Positions 51,899 through 61,005 are shown, counted from the first letter of the stretch. The stretch: DNA of 64,000 bases from Nitrosopumilus sp. (GCF_025699125.1 NZ_JAILWC010000001.1:476204-540203), one strand, 5' to 3'. The notes: generated by a model from the sequence alone, not told the origin. Numbers and translations are program-made.

Positions 51899-52307
51899 AA
51901 TTGTATTTCTTAATACGTTGATTATCTTTAGAATTATGAGTTGCGTATCTGTAACATATCTTGTTGATTGTAATTTGTAGCAATCAGAGTAAAAAACTAT
52001 TTTTCTTAAAGACAAAATATGATAATCTAAAAATTATCTTTTTAATCTACAACACAACAGAACCGAAAAAAGATATGTTAATAGAATAAATTGTCCGTCG
52101 TGTTTATATTGACGAATAATTTCGTAGAAATGCCGTCACAAGGTTTGTAGGCAAAACCTAACTGAATAAAATCATACGGAAAGAAAAACCTTCAATAAAA
52201 ATTTTAAAAATTAATTACTTCTAAGATGCATAGTTTTCACTGTTTAATTTTAGAAAAATGGAAAACAATTCGCCGTCTGGATGACGATTGTTAGTTTGTT
52301 GACGATG
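51899..52307. other. 409-bp gap without a credible ORF
   Basis: Neither strand holds a convincing coding frame. The right half (52094-52180) is richer in G and C than typical gaps here and folds into nested hairpins, listed separately as an RNA candidate. The left half is plain AT-rich DNA. Confidence 0.6.
52094..52180 (+). ncRNA. Structured RNA candidate with closing stem and two hairpins
   Basis: By eye: outer pairing TCCGT 52094-52098 with ACGGA 52176-52180; hairpin A TGACG 52110-52114 with CGTCA 52134-52138, continued inside by ATTTC/GAAAT (52119-52123 and 52127-52131); hairpin B AGGTTT 52141-52146 with AAACCT 52154-52159. The strand is undetermined, since both would fold. No known RNA family recognised. 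Confidence 0.35.
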
Positions 52308-52523
52308 TTATCGTCTTTTAGCTGCTGCCTTTCTTTTAGGAGCTGCTTTTTTAGCTGCTGCCTTTCTTTTAGGAGCTGCTTTTTTAGCTGCTGCCTTTCT
52401 TTTAGGAGCTGCTTTTTTAGCTGCTGCCTTTCTTTTAGGAGCTGCTTTGGATGCAGCATTTCTTTTTCTAGTTATAGCTGCTTTTTTAGCTGCTGCACTT
52501 CTTTGTGCTTTAGTTTGTACCAT
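52308..52523 (-). CDS. Lys/Ala-rich repeat protein, histone-H1-tail-like, 71 aa
   Basis: A 71-residue protein with no acidic residues, built from an 11-residue unit of the form AAPKRKAAAKK repeated four times after a basic leader (MVQTKAQRSAAAKKAAITRKR). It resembles the Lys/Ala/Pro tails of linker histone H1 and bacterial HctB/AlgP-like proteins and should bind DNA or RNA nonspecifically through charge. Archaeal chromatin or RNA packaging is a likely role. Repeats are nearly identical at DNA level, suggesting recent amplification. Starts at ATG 52523. Confidence 0.78.
   Translation of the reverse strand: MVQTKAQRSAAAKKAAITRKRNAASKAAPKRKAAAKKAAPKRKAAAKKAAPKRKAAAKKAAPKRKAAAKRR
52318..52449. 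repeat. Four tandem 33-bp repeats inside the Lys/Ala-rich gene
   Basis: Units at 52318-52350, 52351-52383, 52384-52416 and 52417-52449, the last differing only at its final base. The unit length is a multiple of three, so copy number can change without breaking the frame. Confidence 0.92.
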
Positions 52524-52712
52524 TTCTAAATTTTTAATAATTTACTGTATCTTATACTACAGCAGTGAAATTTTTTTATCCAAAAATACCTTTTTTGTAA
52601 TTTTTTATCTTTACCCAGATCAGTATTTGTAGTGGTATGTCTTCCAATTATTAATGCAAATAGTATTCGTATTAAACAAAATTTCTTCTAAATCAAAGGA
52701 TATCATACAAAA

Positions 52713-54344
52713 TTGAATCTTGAAAAAATAGAAAATTCTTTTAGATCAACTACCAACAAAAAATCCTCTTTTGCAAAAAAAGGCATGGTGTCTTCTGCAT
52801 TTCCTGATGCCACAAAAGCTGGAGTAGAAATGCTAAAAAAAGGCGGAAATGCTATTGATGCGGCATGTGCTACAGCACTTGCATTAGGCGTATGTGAGCC
52901 TCAAGCTTCTGGACTTGGAGGTCAATCCATGGGAATTCTCTATTTTAATGGAAAATCCTATGCGATAGATGGTTCTAGTCGATCTCCTTCTTTGGCACAT
53001 TCATCATTTTATGTTAAAAAGAAAAACCGTCGTTTAGGATACAAATCTACAACAATTCCGAGCACTTTGTCTATGATAGGATTTTTACATGAAAGATACG
53101 GTCGGTTAGAATGGCAAAAGATTGTTTCGCCATCGATCCATATTGCCAAAAAAGGATATAAAATTACACAACTTCAACATAGTTTACAGCAAAGAGAGTT
53201 GGATAATTTTCATTCAATTAAATCAAAATCTGGTGCAAAATATTTTCTAAAAGATGGCCTTGTTCCATATGATGTAGGGGATAGATTCATTCAGGATGAT
53301 CTTTCTGAAACACTATCGTCTATATCCGAATATGGATATCGTATTTTTTATCACGGAAAAATTGCAAAAAAGATTGCAGCAGATATGAAAAAAAATCATG
53401 GTTTAATTCAAGAAGAAGATTTGGCGTATATCCCAGAGGCATTAATTCGAAAACCTATTAGTAGAAAATATCGTCACGTTACAGTTGTCACTTTACCTCC
53501 GCCTGCAGCAGGTAGAACTTTACTTCTTACATTGATGATGTTGAATCATCTTCCTTCAAAATTTCTTAGAAGTTCAAAACCTAGCTCATACCACTTTGTT
53601 GCTGAGACATTCAGAAAAGCATTCTTACATCGATTACAGCGGCCATTTAATCGTCATACATATGATCAAATCCAGGATAAATTACATTTACAAAGAACTT
53701 TTGCAAAACAAATGGCTGATTCTATTCATAATTCTATGGATGCTACTTTGCCTATGGAAGATCCTGATTTTGGAGGTGAAGATACTACGCATTTTTCAAC
53801 TATGGACAATGAAGGCAATGCCGTTGGTATAACCCAATCAATAGAACTCGCATATGGCTCAAAAACTGCAGCTGAAGGTTTGGGATTTCTATATAATAAT
53901 TACATGTCAGCGTTTGAATTTAACAATCCTAATCACCCTTATTTCATTAGACCAAATGCAATACCTTGGACATCTGTGTCCCCTGCATTAATTTTTAACA
54001 ATTCTAAACTGTGGATGGTTGTGGGAAGTCCTGGAAGTCAGAGAATATTTTCTACAATAACTCAATTTCTATCTAGAATCATTGATGGTGATTTACCAAT
54101 GGATCAGGCAATTGAGCGACCCAGATTTCATTGTTCTATTGGTGGTACTATTAGTATAGAAGATGGGGGATTTAGAACTGAAATTATTGATTATCTCAAA
54201 GAGATGGGCTATGACATTTCTGTTAAAGAACGATATTCATTTTATCATGGTGCAATTCATGCAACAATGAAACTGCAAACACAAAATGGATTTCAAGGAG
54301 TAGCAGAAGTAAGACGTGATGGGATCGCCGAGGGATTAAATTAG
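52713..54344 (+). CDS. ggt: Gamma-glutamyltransferase
   Basis: A 543-residue N-terminal-nucleophile hydrolase/transferase acting on gamma-glutamyl compounds. N-terminal KKGMVSSAFPDATKAGVEMLKKGGNAIDAA is typical; the autoprocessing nucleophile is T358 in GEDTTHFS, and the glycine-rich VGSPGSQRIFSTITQ loop is intact. There is no signal peptide, so it is probably cytosolic, unlike bacterial GGT. Start is TTG 52713. The next gene encodes an N-formylglutamate-amidohydrolase-like enzyme, suggesting joint use in glutamate-derivative turnover. Confidence 0.93.
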   Translation: MNLEKIENSFRSTTNKKSSFAKKGMVSSAFPDATKAGVEMLKKGGNAIDAACATALALGVCEPQASGLGGQSMGILYFNGKSYAIDGSSRSPSLAHSSFYVKKKNRRLGYKSTTIPSTLSMIGFLHERYGRLEWQKIVSPSIHIAKKGYKITQLQHSLQQRELDNFHSIKSKSGAKYFLKDGLVPYDVGDRFIQDDLSETLSSISEYGYRIFYHGKIAKKIAADMKKNHGLIQEEDLAYIPEALIRKPISRKYRHVTVVTLPPPAAGRTLLLTLMMLNHLPSKFLRSSKPSSYHFVAETFRKAFLHRLQRPFNRHTYDQIQDKLHLQRTFAKQMADSIHNSMDATLPMEDPDFGGEDTTHFSTMDNEGNAVGITQSIELAYGSKTAAEGLGFLYNNYMSAFEFNNPNHPYFIRPNAIPWTSVSPALIFNNSKLWMVVGSPGSQRIFSTITQFLSRIIDGDLPMDQAIERPRFHCSIGGTISIEDGGFRTEIIDYLKEMGYDISVKERYSFYHGAIHATMKLQTQNGFQGVAEVRRDGIAEGLN

Positions 54345-54358
54345 ACCCACTGCCTGTT

Positions 54359-55132
54359 TTGTTATCTATTCCACATGGTGGAAGAAAGAAACCTATAGAA
54401 CTTGATGGGCATTTGTGCATTACAAATAAAGATCTTTTTGATGACTCTGATCCTTATGTTATTGAAATATTTGATTTGGGAGAAAAAGTTCAACGTGTAA
54501 TTAAGACAAATATTGCTAGAGCGTTCATTGATCTTAATCGTTCACAAGACGATTTGCCTCCAAAAAATCCTGACGGTTTGATTAAAAGTTCCACTTGTTA
54601 CACAAAACCAATTTATCTTGATGGAAAAGAGCCTGATTCTTCTATGAGAACTTTATTAATTGAATTATACTATCTTCCATATCATAATTCCATACAGAAA
54701 AATCTTGATGAGTTGAAACTACAATTATGTTTAGATTGCCATTCAATGGCATCTTTTGCCCCCAGTATTTCACCAGACGGCAAGAATAATAAAAGACCAA
54801 AATTTTGTCTGTCAAATAATGATGGGCAAACCGCATCCGAAGAAATGCTGGAGTTATTGGCTTCGTGCATTTCCAAATCTTATGAAATTGATAGAAATGA
54901 AATTTCCTTAAATGATCCGTTTCATGGTGGTTATATTACAAAAACATATGGAAATAATCCTGTTCCATGGATTCAAGTTGAGATGAATAGAGATTTGTAT
55001 ATGTCAGATCCTTGGTTTGATAAAGAAACACTTACTGTAGATTTGGCACATTTACAAAAACTAAATGAGCAATTTGAAAATTCTTTAAATCTATTCTTTA
55101 AAGAATTCGATGGAGTGAATTCTTGGAAGTAG
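54359..55132 (+). CDS. N-formylglutamate amidohydrolase-like protein
   Basis: A 257-residue hydrolase of the FGase family, zinc enzymes freeing glutamate from N-formylglutamate or acting on related amides. SIPHGG at the N-terminus, FIDLNRS, LCLDCHSMA (metal ligand His) and FHGGYITKTYG are the family's marks. The family N-terminus PVLLSIPHGG extends a few residues above the TTG at 54359 used here; the frame upstream offers only CTG 54350 or ATT 54335. Overlaps the following antiporter gene by 10 nt. Confidence 0.83.
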   Translation: MLSIPHGGRKKPIELDGHLCITNKDLFDDSDPYVIEIFDLGEKVQRVIKTNIARAFIDLNRSQDDLPPKNPDGLIKSSTCYTKPIYLDGKEPDSSMRTLLIELYYLPYHNSIQKNLDELKLQLCLDCHSMASFAPSISPDGKNNKRPKFCLSNNDGQTASEEMLELLASCISKSYEIDRNEISLNDPFHGGYITKTYGNNPVPWIQVEMNRDLYMSDPWFDKETLTVDLAHLQKLNEQFENSLNLFFKEFDGVNSWK

Positions 55133-56907
55133 AAGTCACACAATTTCTTGCACTATTAGCATTACTGCTAGGTGGTGGAATGGTCGGTGCAGGAATTATG
55201 AAAAAGATAAAGTTTCCAACAATCATCGGATTTATTCTAATTGGGATGATTGCAGGTCCGTATGGACTTGGAATTGTTGATGATGTGGGGTTGATTAATC
55301 TTTTAGCAGAATTGGGAATAATCATCCTACTTTTTGTTGTTGGTTTAGAATTCAGTCTTCAGAAATTACGCAAAGCTGGAATGAAAGCAATCACTGTGGG
55401 GATGACTGAACTATCTATAATGTTTTTTCTAGCATACATTGGAGCATTTTCTTTTGGATGGTCGCATTTGGAGGCGTTATATCTTGCAGGAATTTTGTCG
55501 ATTAGCAGTACTGCAATTTCTTTGAGAATAATGCGTGATTTAAAACTGGTTAAAACAAAAGAATTTGATACAATAATTACCATTTTAATTATAGAGGATC
55601 TTGCAGCCGTTTTACTTTTAGTGATTTTAGGAAATGCTTCTGATGGCGCCCAACTTGATTTTACAGGAATTGGGATTTTAATTTTACAGAGTATGACATT
55701 TTTTGTAATTGCTCTAGGCCTAGGCATTAAACTCATCCCAAAACTACTAGAAAAAATTCATGGATTGGATATTCCGGAGGGTCCGTTTATCACCGCTCTT
55801 GCTCTGGGATTTGGATTAGCAGTTTTAGCACATTTTCTTGGTCAAAGTTCTGCAATTGGGGCATTCATCATGGGAATGATAATTGCATCCTCAAAACACT
55901 CTGAAAGTATCACAAAAAAAGTACTACCTCTTAGGGACTTTTTTGGAGTGATATTTTTTGTATCGATTGGAATGCTGGTAAACGTTATGGTAATTCCGGA
56001 TGTTGTTCTGATCTCCATTCCGATAATAATTTTAGCTGTGATTGGAAAATTCATTGGAAATTTCTTTGGAGCTTCAATAGGTGGGCATGGTATGATTAGT
56101 TCTTCCACTATTGGGTCTGTTTTGGTTCCTAGAGGTGAATTTTCCTTTATCATGGCAAAACAGGCAGTAGATGGAGGTTCAGTTAGGGATACATTGTATC
56201 CAGTTACAATGCTTGTTACATTGGCTACCATGTTTTGTATGCCTTTATTACTAAAAATACTTCCAACTCTTGCTGATAAACAAAGTCATATCCCGTTGAA
56301 TGTTTTAAATCCAATTTTCATAGTTGGAAAATTCTTTAATAATTTGATGAACACTCCTGGTGATGACAGTCAGTTTAATAAAATTCTGAAAAAACACGGT
56401 CCAAAATTCTTCGTTAATTTGATGATTGTAATTGCAATTCTTGCACTAATTGATTATTTTCACGATTATATTGTAAACATAATCTCTACACTTGGAATTC
56501 CCCTTCCAATAGAGCCTGAAATTCTTTTAGCAATTATTAGCATATTGCTCATTGTCTATCCTGTTATCACAATGCTTGGTAAAATAGAAAACTTGGTAAC
56601 TAATATCTCAGATATACTCTCTACAAAATTAATCCCTGCTGACACTAAACACATTGAAGAAAAACCCCTTCATAGATTGCTTAGAAATATTTTCTTTACT
56701 GGTTTTATTTTGATAATTATAGCTGTAATTCAACCATATATGGCAGATGTTGTTCTCTTACCGTTTTTGCCCTTTCTTATATCTGGAATTGGACTTACTA
56801 TTGCAATAATTTTGATAGCCGATTCAGTGTTTGTATTCCAAAAACTATCTCATGGTCATATTATGGATAGCCTGATGAAAGAAGATGAAAGCTCTGAGCC
56901 TAAATAA
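55123..56907 (+). CDS. CPA2-family cation/proton antiporter (KefB-like)
   Basis: A 594-residue membrane protein. Residues 5-385 are a Na+/H+ exchanger domain with about 12 helices (LALLLGGGMVGAGIMKKIKFPTIIGFILIGMIAGP, and LEFSLQKLRKAG in helix 4). The C-terminal 200 residues have four more helices and no TrkA-N domain, so it lacks the NAD-binding gate of Kef. It exchanges K+ or Na+ for protons. Start TTG 55123, overlapping the FGase-like gene by 10 nt. Confidence 0.9.
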   Translation: MEVEVTQFLALLALLLGGGMVGAGIMKKIKFPTIIGFILIGMIAGPYGLGIVDDVGLINLLAELGIIILLFVVGLEFSLQKLRKAGMKAITVGMTELSIMFFLAYIGAFSFGWSHLEALYLAGILSISSTAISLRIMRDLKLVKTKEFDTIITILIIEDLAAVLLLVILGNASDGAQLDFTGIGILILQSMTFFVIALGLGIKLIPKLLEKIHGLDIPEGPFITALALGFGLAVLAHFLGQSSAIGAFIMGMIIASSKHSESITKKVLPLRDFFGVIFFVSIGMLVNVMVIPDVVLISIPIIILAVIGKFIGNFFGASIGGHGMISSSTIGSVLVPRGEFSFIMAKQAVDGGSVRDTLYPVTMLVTLATMFCMPLLLKILPTLADKQSHIPLNVLNPIFIVGKFFNNLMNTPGDDSQFNKILKKHGPKFFVNLMIVIAILALIDYFHDYIVNIISTLGIPLPIEPEILLAIISILLIVYPVITMLGKIENLVTNISDILSTKLIPADTKHIEEKPLHRLLRNIFFTGFILIIIAVIQPYMADVVLLPFLPFLISGIGLTIAIILIADSVFVFQKLSHGHIMDSLMKEDESSEPK

Positions 56908-56999
56908 TTCTTTTCTGACTAATTCTCAAGGCTGACTTTCCTAAAAACACTGATATTAAAATAATACTTATGTATTATAATCTTAGATTCCGATACTCC

Positions 57000-57440
57000 A
57001 TGGTGACTGAAAACAAAAAATCTGAAAGTTCTGATACGATGATTAAGAAAAAACAAGAAAAGATAATGAGTACTATAGAACATACAAAAAACTTGGGAAA
57101 AGAATCTTTGGGAAAGATATCTGAAGTAGGTTCAACAGGAACAGCATTTCTAAAATCAAAACCTTACTGGGGATCTTTGAAAAACAGCTCACAAAAAATT
57201 AAAGAAAAAACTTTGGAGCATGGTGCAGAATTTAAAAAAAATAGCCCTAAATTTTACAAGAAAATTAGTAGTGGATTTTTTTATTTCTTTGAATCAATAA
57301 TAGGAAGAATCAAACTCGGTACCCAATATGGAACTCCTAGTCTTGAAATCTTAGAAAGACTTGCCAAACTCAAAGAACTTGGAATCCTTACAGAAGAAGA
57401 GTTTACAAATAAAAAGAAAAAAATCTTAGATAGGATCTGA
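57000..57440 (+). CDS. SHOCT-domain protein, 146 aa
   Basis: A basic, helical protein ending in LEILERLAKLKELGILTEEEFTNKKKKIL, the short oligomerisation (SHOCT) domain (residues 116-144). The rest has Lys/Ser-rich linkers and one Tyr/Phe-rich stretch (FYKKISSGFFYFFESIIG) that may touch the membrane. SHOCT proteins bring together other domains. I use ATG 57000; an ATG at 56970 is also in frame. A small membrane gene follows after 2 bp. Confidence 0.8.
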   Translation: MVTENKKSESSDTMIKKKQEKIMSTIEHTKNLGKESLGKISEVGSTGTAFLKSKPYWGSLKNSSQKIKEKTLEHGAEFKKNSPKFYKKISSGFFYFFESIIGRIKLGTQYGTPSLEILERLAKLKELGILTEEEFTNKKKKILDRI

Positions 57441-57442
57441 TA

Positions 57443-57616
57443 ATGGCTAAAAATCTAATAATTTCTACGCTCGTTATCATCATTGCGGTATTAGTTGGTT
57501 TCATAATCATGACAAATTATGACTGGTTTTCCCAAGAATGGTTAATTGGGTTGAGTGTTATCGTTGGCGGTGTAATCGCTGAGGGCATTATACTTTATTT
57601 AAAAATTAAAAAATGA
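57443..57616 (+). CDS. Small two-helix membrane protein, 57 aa
   Basis: ATG 57443 is 2 bp after the SHOCT gene. Residues 4-23 (NLIISTLVIIIAVLVGFIIM) and 34-55 (WLIGLSVIVGGVIAEGIILYL) are transmembrane helices with a short WFSQE loop. Likely the membrane partner of the SHOCT protein. Unannotated-type small gene with clear hydrophobic pattern. Confidence 0.72.
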   Translation: MAKNLIISTLVIIIAVLVGFIIMTNYDWFSQEWLIGLSVIVGGVIAEGIILYLKIKK

Positions 57617-57687
57617 CTCATTCAGTATGTCTTATGTCAATTATCATTGATTTGAGTTGTGATTAGGAAAATTTTCTAGTTTAGTTT

Positions 57688-57783
57688 ATGAATATAATTA
57701 AATCATGTAGACAATGTGAAAATGAATCTTATGATCTGAATGGAGTTTGTTACTCTGCAAAATGTGCTTGGGGGATTTTATAA
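57688..57783 (+). CDS. Zinc-binding microprotein, 31 aa
   Basis: ATG 57688 encodes CRQCENESYDLNGVCYSAKC, a C-x2-C-x10-C-x4-C knuckle. It ends 7 bp before the PRC-barrel start. Short, but four Cys in a regular spacing and tandem location support it. Confidence 0.5.
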   Translation: MNIIKSCRQCENESYDLNGVCYSAKCAWGIL

Positions 57784-57790
57784 TATAACG

Positions 57791-58213
57791 ATGGCTGACG
57801 AGAACACCCATTTTTCAAAATATTTTTCCCTTCCGCAATTTATTGGAAAATCTGTCTTTGATAGTAAAGGGCATGATTGTGGAAAGATAAAATCTGTATT
57901 AGTTGATCCACAAAAATTTTCAATATCTGGCGTAATAGTGAAAAAAAGATTGTCAAAAGAATATTTTTTATCTCGAGACTATTTCGAAGAAATCAACGAT
58001 TCTGGACTCAGTTTAAACACTGTTCCGATAAAACCTGGGGATAAAGTTGCAGATGTTGATGGAAAAAACATCGGCAAGATAATTCAAATCAATCTTAATC
58101 CTGATACGAACAAACTGGAATCTCTGGAGATAAAATCTCGATTCAGGTCAGAAATAATCTCTTCTGATAGAATTGTTGCAGTTGGTGAAAAAATCAAAAT
58201 TAAATCATTCTAA
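57791..58213 (+). CDS. PRC-barrel domain protein, 140 aa
   Basis: Two PRC-barrel-like repeats: FIGKSVFDSKGHDCGKIKSVLVDPQ (about 16-40) and GDKVADVDGKNIGKIIQINLNPD (about 83-105), each with the GKxVxDxxGxxIGxIxxxxxD pattern. PRC barrels act as small adaptor domains, for example in archaeal cell division CdvB/CdpB proteins and in ribosome maturation. ATG 57791 begins MADENTHF; a longer frame exists upstream but overlaps the microprotein. Possibly a CdpB-like division protein, which is inference. Confidence 0.78.
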   Translation: MADENTHFSKYFSLPQFIGKSVFDSKGHDCGKIKSVLVDPQKFSISGVIVKKRLSKEYFLSRDYFEEINDSGLSLNTVPIKPGDKVADVDGKNIGKIIQINLNPDTNKLESLEIKSRFRSEIISSDRIVAVGEKIKIKSF

Positions 58214-58281
58214 ACAGTTTTTTACGACAAAAAACAATATCTCCTTTTTTACCTTTTTCATTATCTTTATTTACTTTAAAC

Positions 58282-58545
58282 ATGATGCAGAGTATGCAAG
58301 CATACGTTCTGATAAATTGTAGCACTGGTAGTGAAACTACATTGATTTCTGAACTTAAAGAATTACCTGAAATAATTGAAATTAATGGAGTGTGGGGGAA
58401 GTATGATATTTTTATAAAAATATCTACTGCAGATCCTAATGGAGTAGAGCAGATTATCAAAAGACTTCGAAATCATCCTGATGTTGTAGATACCTATACC
58501 ATGCATGTTTTATATGGACAAGGTGGCACAATCGACAATGAATAA
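58282..58545 (+). CDS. Lrp/AsnC effector-domain (RAM) protein
   Basis: An 87-residue stand-alone RAM domain without a DNA-binding part: AYVLINCSTGSETTLISELKELPEIIEINGVWGKYDIFIKI then VEQIIKRLRNHPDVVDTYTM. Such domains oligomerise and bind amino acids and can modulate partner regulators. Start may be ATG 58282, 58285 or 58294. Confidence 0.85.
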   Translation: MMQSMQAYVLINCSTGSETTLISELKELPEIIEINGVWGKYDIFIKISTADPNGVEQIIKRLRNHPDVVDTYTMHVLYGQGGTIDNE

Positions 58546-58588
58546 AAATTCAACATAACGAATAATTAATTTCATTCATGTTCTGTTT

Positions 58589-58729
58589 ATGATCAATCTC
58601 CTGTACTGTGCAATTTGTAATGAAAAGAAAACTCAAAAATTAAATCTTGTGATTCTAAATTCATTTAGATCTTGTAGTGTGGATGAATTATTTTTAATTT
58701 TGAAGCACACACAAGATAAAAATTATTAA
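58589..58729 (+). CDS. Possible small protein, 46 aa
   Basis: ATG 58589 opens a peptide with an early CAIC pair and a single later Cys near residue 29. No family; coding potential uncertain. The rest of the gap to 58863 shows nothing else. Confidence 0.3.
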   Translation: MINLLYCAICNEKKTQKLNLVILNSFRSCSVDELFLILKHTQDKNY

Positions 58730-58863
58730 ACTTCTAATAGATTTTATCGGTATTATACGATCTGGTTCTGGGTAGGCATTCATACACAAAGCATTTTGGT
58801 CAATAAGTACTTGTAAGGGAATTGAACATAAGTTTTTAAAATTATGGGAGATTTGTTTGAGAA

Positions 58864-60471
58864 TTGACTTTTGAATCTATTTTGTATATAGGAATTTTAC
58901 TCTTAGCTGCCAAACTGTTTGGTGAAATCATGCATCGTATAAATCAGCCAACAATCTTGGGAAATGTTCTTGCAGGAATTATTGTTGGTCCTGCACTTTT
59001 TGCTCTTGTTCAACCAATTGACGAAATTGAACTGTTCATTTCTATTGGAGTGTTTTTTCTATTCTTTTTGATAGGCCTTGAAGAAATTGATCTTGCAGGC
59101 TTATTCCGTGTAATGCGCGGAAGAATTTTTGCTGGTTCTGCAGTTGCATTTTTAATTCCTTTTGTTATTGCCGGTATTTTTGGACTGGCCTTAGATATGG
59201 ATTTTGTAAAATCATTTGCAATTGCCAGTGTAATTGCAGCATCTAGTTTGGGTGTTACTGCTAAAGTTCTAAGTGATCTTGGAAAATTAAAATCAACAAT
59301 AGGTCTTGAAATTTTTACTGTTGCAGCACTAGTAGAATTTATTGCAATTATTGTTACAAGTATAATGATTCAGATCAATACTAGTGAAACACCTGAATTT
59401 TCTGAATTTATTTGGTTATTTGTTAAAATGATCATATTTTTTACTGTAGCTGGACTTGTTTCAGTCTTTATTTTGCCACGTTTTTTCCGTTTCATAAAAA
59501 AACATCTGCGTGTTACCCAAGTATATTTTGGAGTTGTAATTGGGGTAATCTTACTTGTTGCATATTTTGCTGAGATTAGTGGGGTTCATGGTGCTATTGG
59601 TGCACTGCTTTTAGGAATTGCTGTTTCCAGAATGAGTAAAGATGATTATAATGAAATTTCAAAAAATGTCCATGCAGTAGGGTATGGGATTTTTATTCCA
59701 ATATTTTTTGCAGGAATCGGACTTCATTTTAGTACTGCATTTCTTGATTTAGAATTATGGGTTATTGTTGGATTTCTTGTAATAATGATTGGGGTAAAAT
59801 TTTTGGGTTCGTATATTGCAGTACGTATAGCTCAAATGCGTCCTGCAACAACTGTGGCGTATGGTGTGATGTCAAAAGGTGCAGTTGATTTGGCATTGAT
59901 GTTATCTTTACTACAAGTAAATATTTTAAACAATAGCCTGTTTTCCCTTTTGGTTCTTGGAACTTTAATGACCATGATAATTTCTAGCGTTGAACTTCAA
60001 CGTAAATTAAAGAAAATCATACACTTTAAAGTAGGTACGATTGAAATGGGATTGGTTCCTGGTTATTTTAGAAGAGTTGTATCTGATATGACTGCCGTAT
60101 CTGTAATTAACACAGCATTCCTTAAAACAAAAAAGAATCTCACAATTAAAGAATTTCTTAAAAATAATGACCTTGACAAGAAGCCCTTTTTGGTTTTTGA
60201 TGAAAATGATGTCCTAGTGGGAATCATTTCAAAACGTGAAATTGAAAAATCACACAAGAAAACCCGTGATATTACTACTGTTGGAGATATAATGTATGAA
60301 AAATTCCTGACCGTATTGCCTAATGATTATCTATATTCAGTAATTCAAAAGATGAATTCTTATCCATTTGATATGATTCCAGTAGTTAATCCTGAAGAAA
60401 ATAAAAAAGTCATAGGGATTATTTCAAATCAAGATATTATGAATTTACTCGTGGAACCTAAGAAATCCTAA
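58864..60471 (+). CDS. CPA2-family antiporter with C-terminal CBS domain pair
   Basis: A 535-residue protein. Residues 1-380 form a Na+/H+ exchanger domain (about 12 helices; INQPTILGNVLAGIIVGPALF in helix 2). Residues 410-535 contain two CBS motifs (FLVFDENDVLVGIISKREI and MIPVVNPEENKKVIGIISNQDI), which bind adenine nucleotides and could gate transport. The second antiporter in this neighbourhood (see 55123) differs in lacking CBS. Start TTG 58864. Confidence 0.9.
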   Translation: MTFESILYIGILLLAAKLFGEIMHRINQPTILGNVLAGIIVGPALFALVQPIDEIELFISIGVFFLFFLIGLEEIDLAGLFRVMRGRIFAGSAVAFLIPFVIAGIFGLALDMDFVKSFAIASVIAASSLGVTAKVLSDLGKLKSTIGLEIFTVAALVEFIAIIVTSIMIQINTSETPEFSEFIWLFVKMIIFFTVAGLVSVFILPRFFRFIKKHLRVTQVYFGVVIGVILLVAYFAEISGVHGAIGALLLGIAVSRMSKDDYNEISKNVHAVGYGIFIPIFFAGIGLHFSTAFLDLELWVIVGFLVIMIGVKFLGSYIAVRIAQMRPATTVAYGVMSKGAVDLALMLSLLQVNILNNSLFSLLVLGTLMTMIISSVELQRKLKKIIHFKVGTIEMGLVPGYFRRVVSDMTAVSVINTAFLKTKKNLTIKEFLKNNDLDKKPFLVFDENDVLVGIISKREIEKSHKKTRDITTVGDIMYEKFLTVLPNDYLYSVIQKMNSYPFDMIPVVNPEENKKVIGIISNQDIMNLLVEPKKS

Positions 60472-60558
60472 TTTTATAGGTTATCTATCATAATAGTTAA
60501 AATTTCAATTGCTTGTAATAATTGAAAATTCTATATGTGTGAATGCTTTCTTATAATT

Positions 60559-61005
60559 ATGATCCCAAACAGAATTAAAAAGATTGTAATTCCCTTTGAT
60601 GGTTCAATTCACTCAAACCATGCCTTTAACATGGCATTAAATCTTGCACAAAAATACAACTCAAAATTAATTCTAGTAACATGTGTTGAAAAGATTAACG
60701 GAAGTTGGTATGGTAAAGAATTTGCCCCCTCTTACAATAAAGATGTAAAACGATACAAGGAAAAAATTCTTCGAGAAACATCAAAATTAGAAGAAATTTC
60801 AAAAAAGAAGAAGATTAAAACCATAACAAAAATTTTTGTTACTGATTCAATTGTAGAACAAATTCTATCATTTTCAAAATCAAATAAAGTGGATGTGATT
60901 GTAATGGGCTCTCATGGAAGATCAGGAATTGATAAATTGATTCTAGGCAGTGTTGCCAATGGTGTTGTTCAAAGATCAAAAATCCCTGTTTTGGTAGTAC
61001 GATAG
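60559..61005 (+). CDS. Universal stress protein (UspA family)
   Basis: A 148-residue nucleotide-binding protein. It starts KKIVIPFDGSIHSNHAFNMAL, and the ATP-binding loop G-S-H-G-R-S-G-I-D-K-L-I-L-G-S near residue 121 is complete, so it should bind ATP. Between the two a helical segment is Lys-rich. ATG 60559 (MIPNRIKK) preferred to an upstream ATG at 60535. Adjacent to antiporters and a CNNM protein; a stress or ion-homeostasis role is inferred. Confidence 0.9.
   Translation: MIPNRIKKIVIPFDGSIHSNHAFNMALNLAQKYNSKLILVTCVEKINGSWYGKEFAPSYNKDVKRYKEKILRETSKLEEISKKKKIKTITKIFVTDSIVEQILSFSKSNKVDVIVMGSHGRSGIDKLILGSVANGVVQRSKIPVLVVR

Noticed and set aside
52281..52529. Cys/Ser-rich plus-strand frame across the Lys/Ala-rich gene
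   Set aside because: Its repeated CCLSFRSCFFS pattern is just the antisense of the 33-bp repeats; the minus-strand protein has the better composition.
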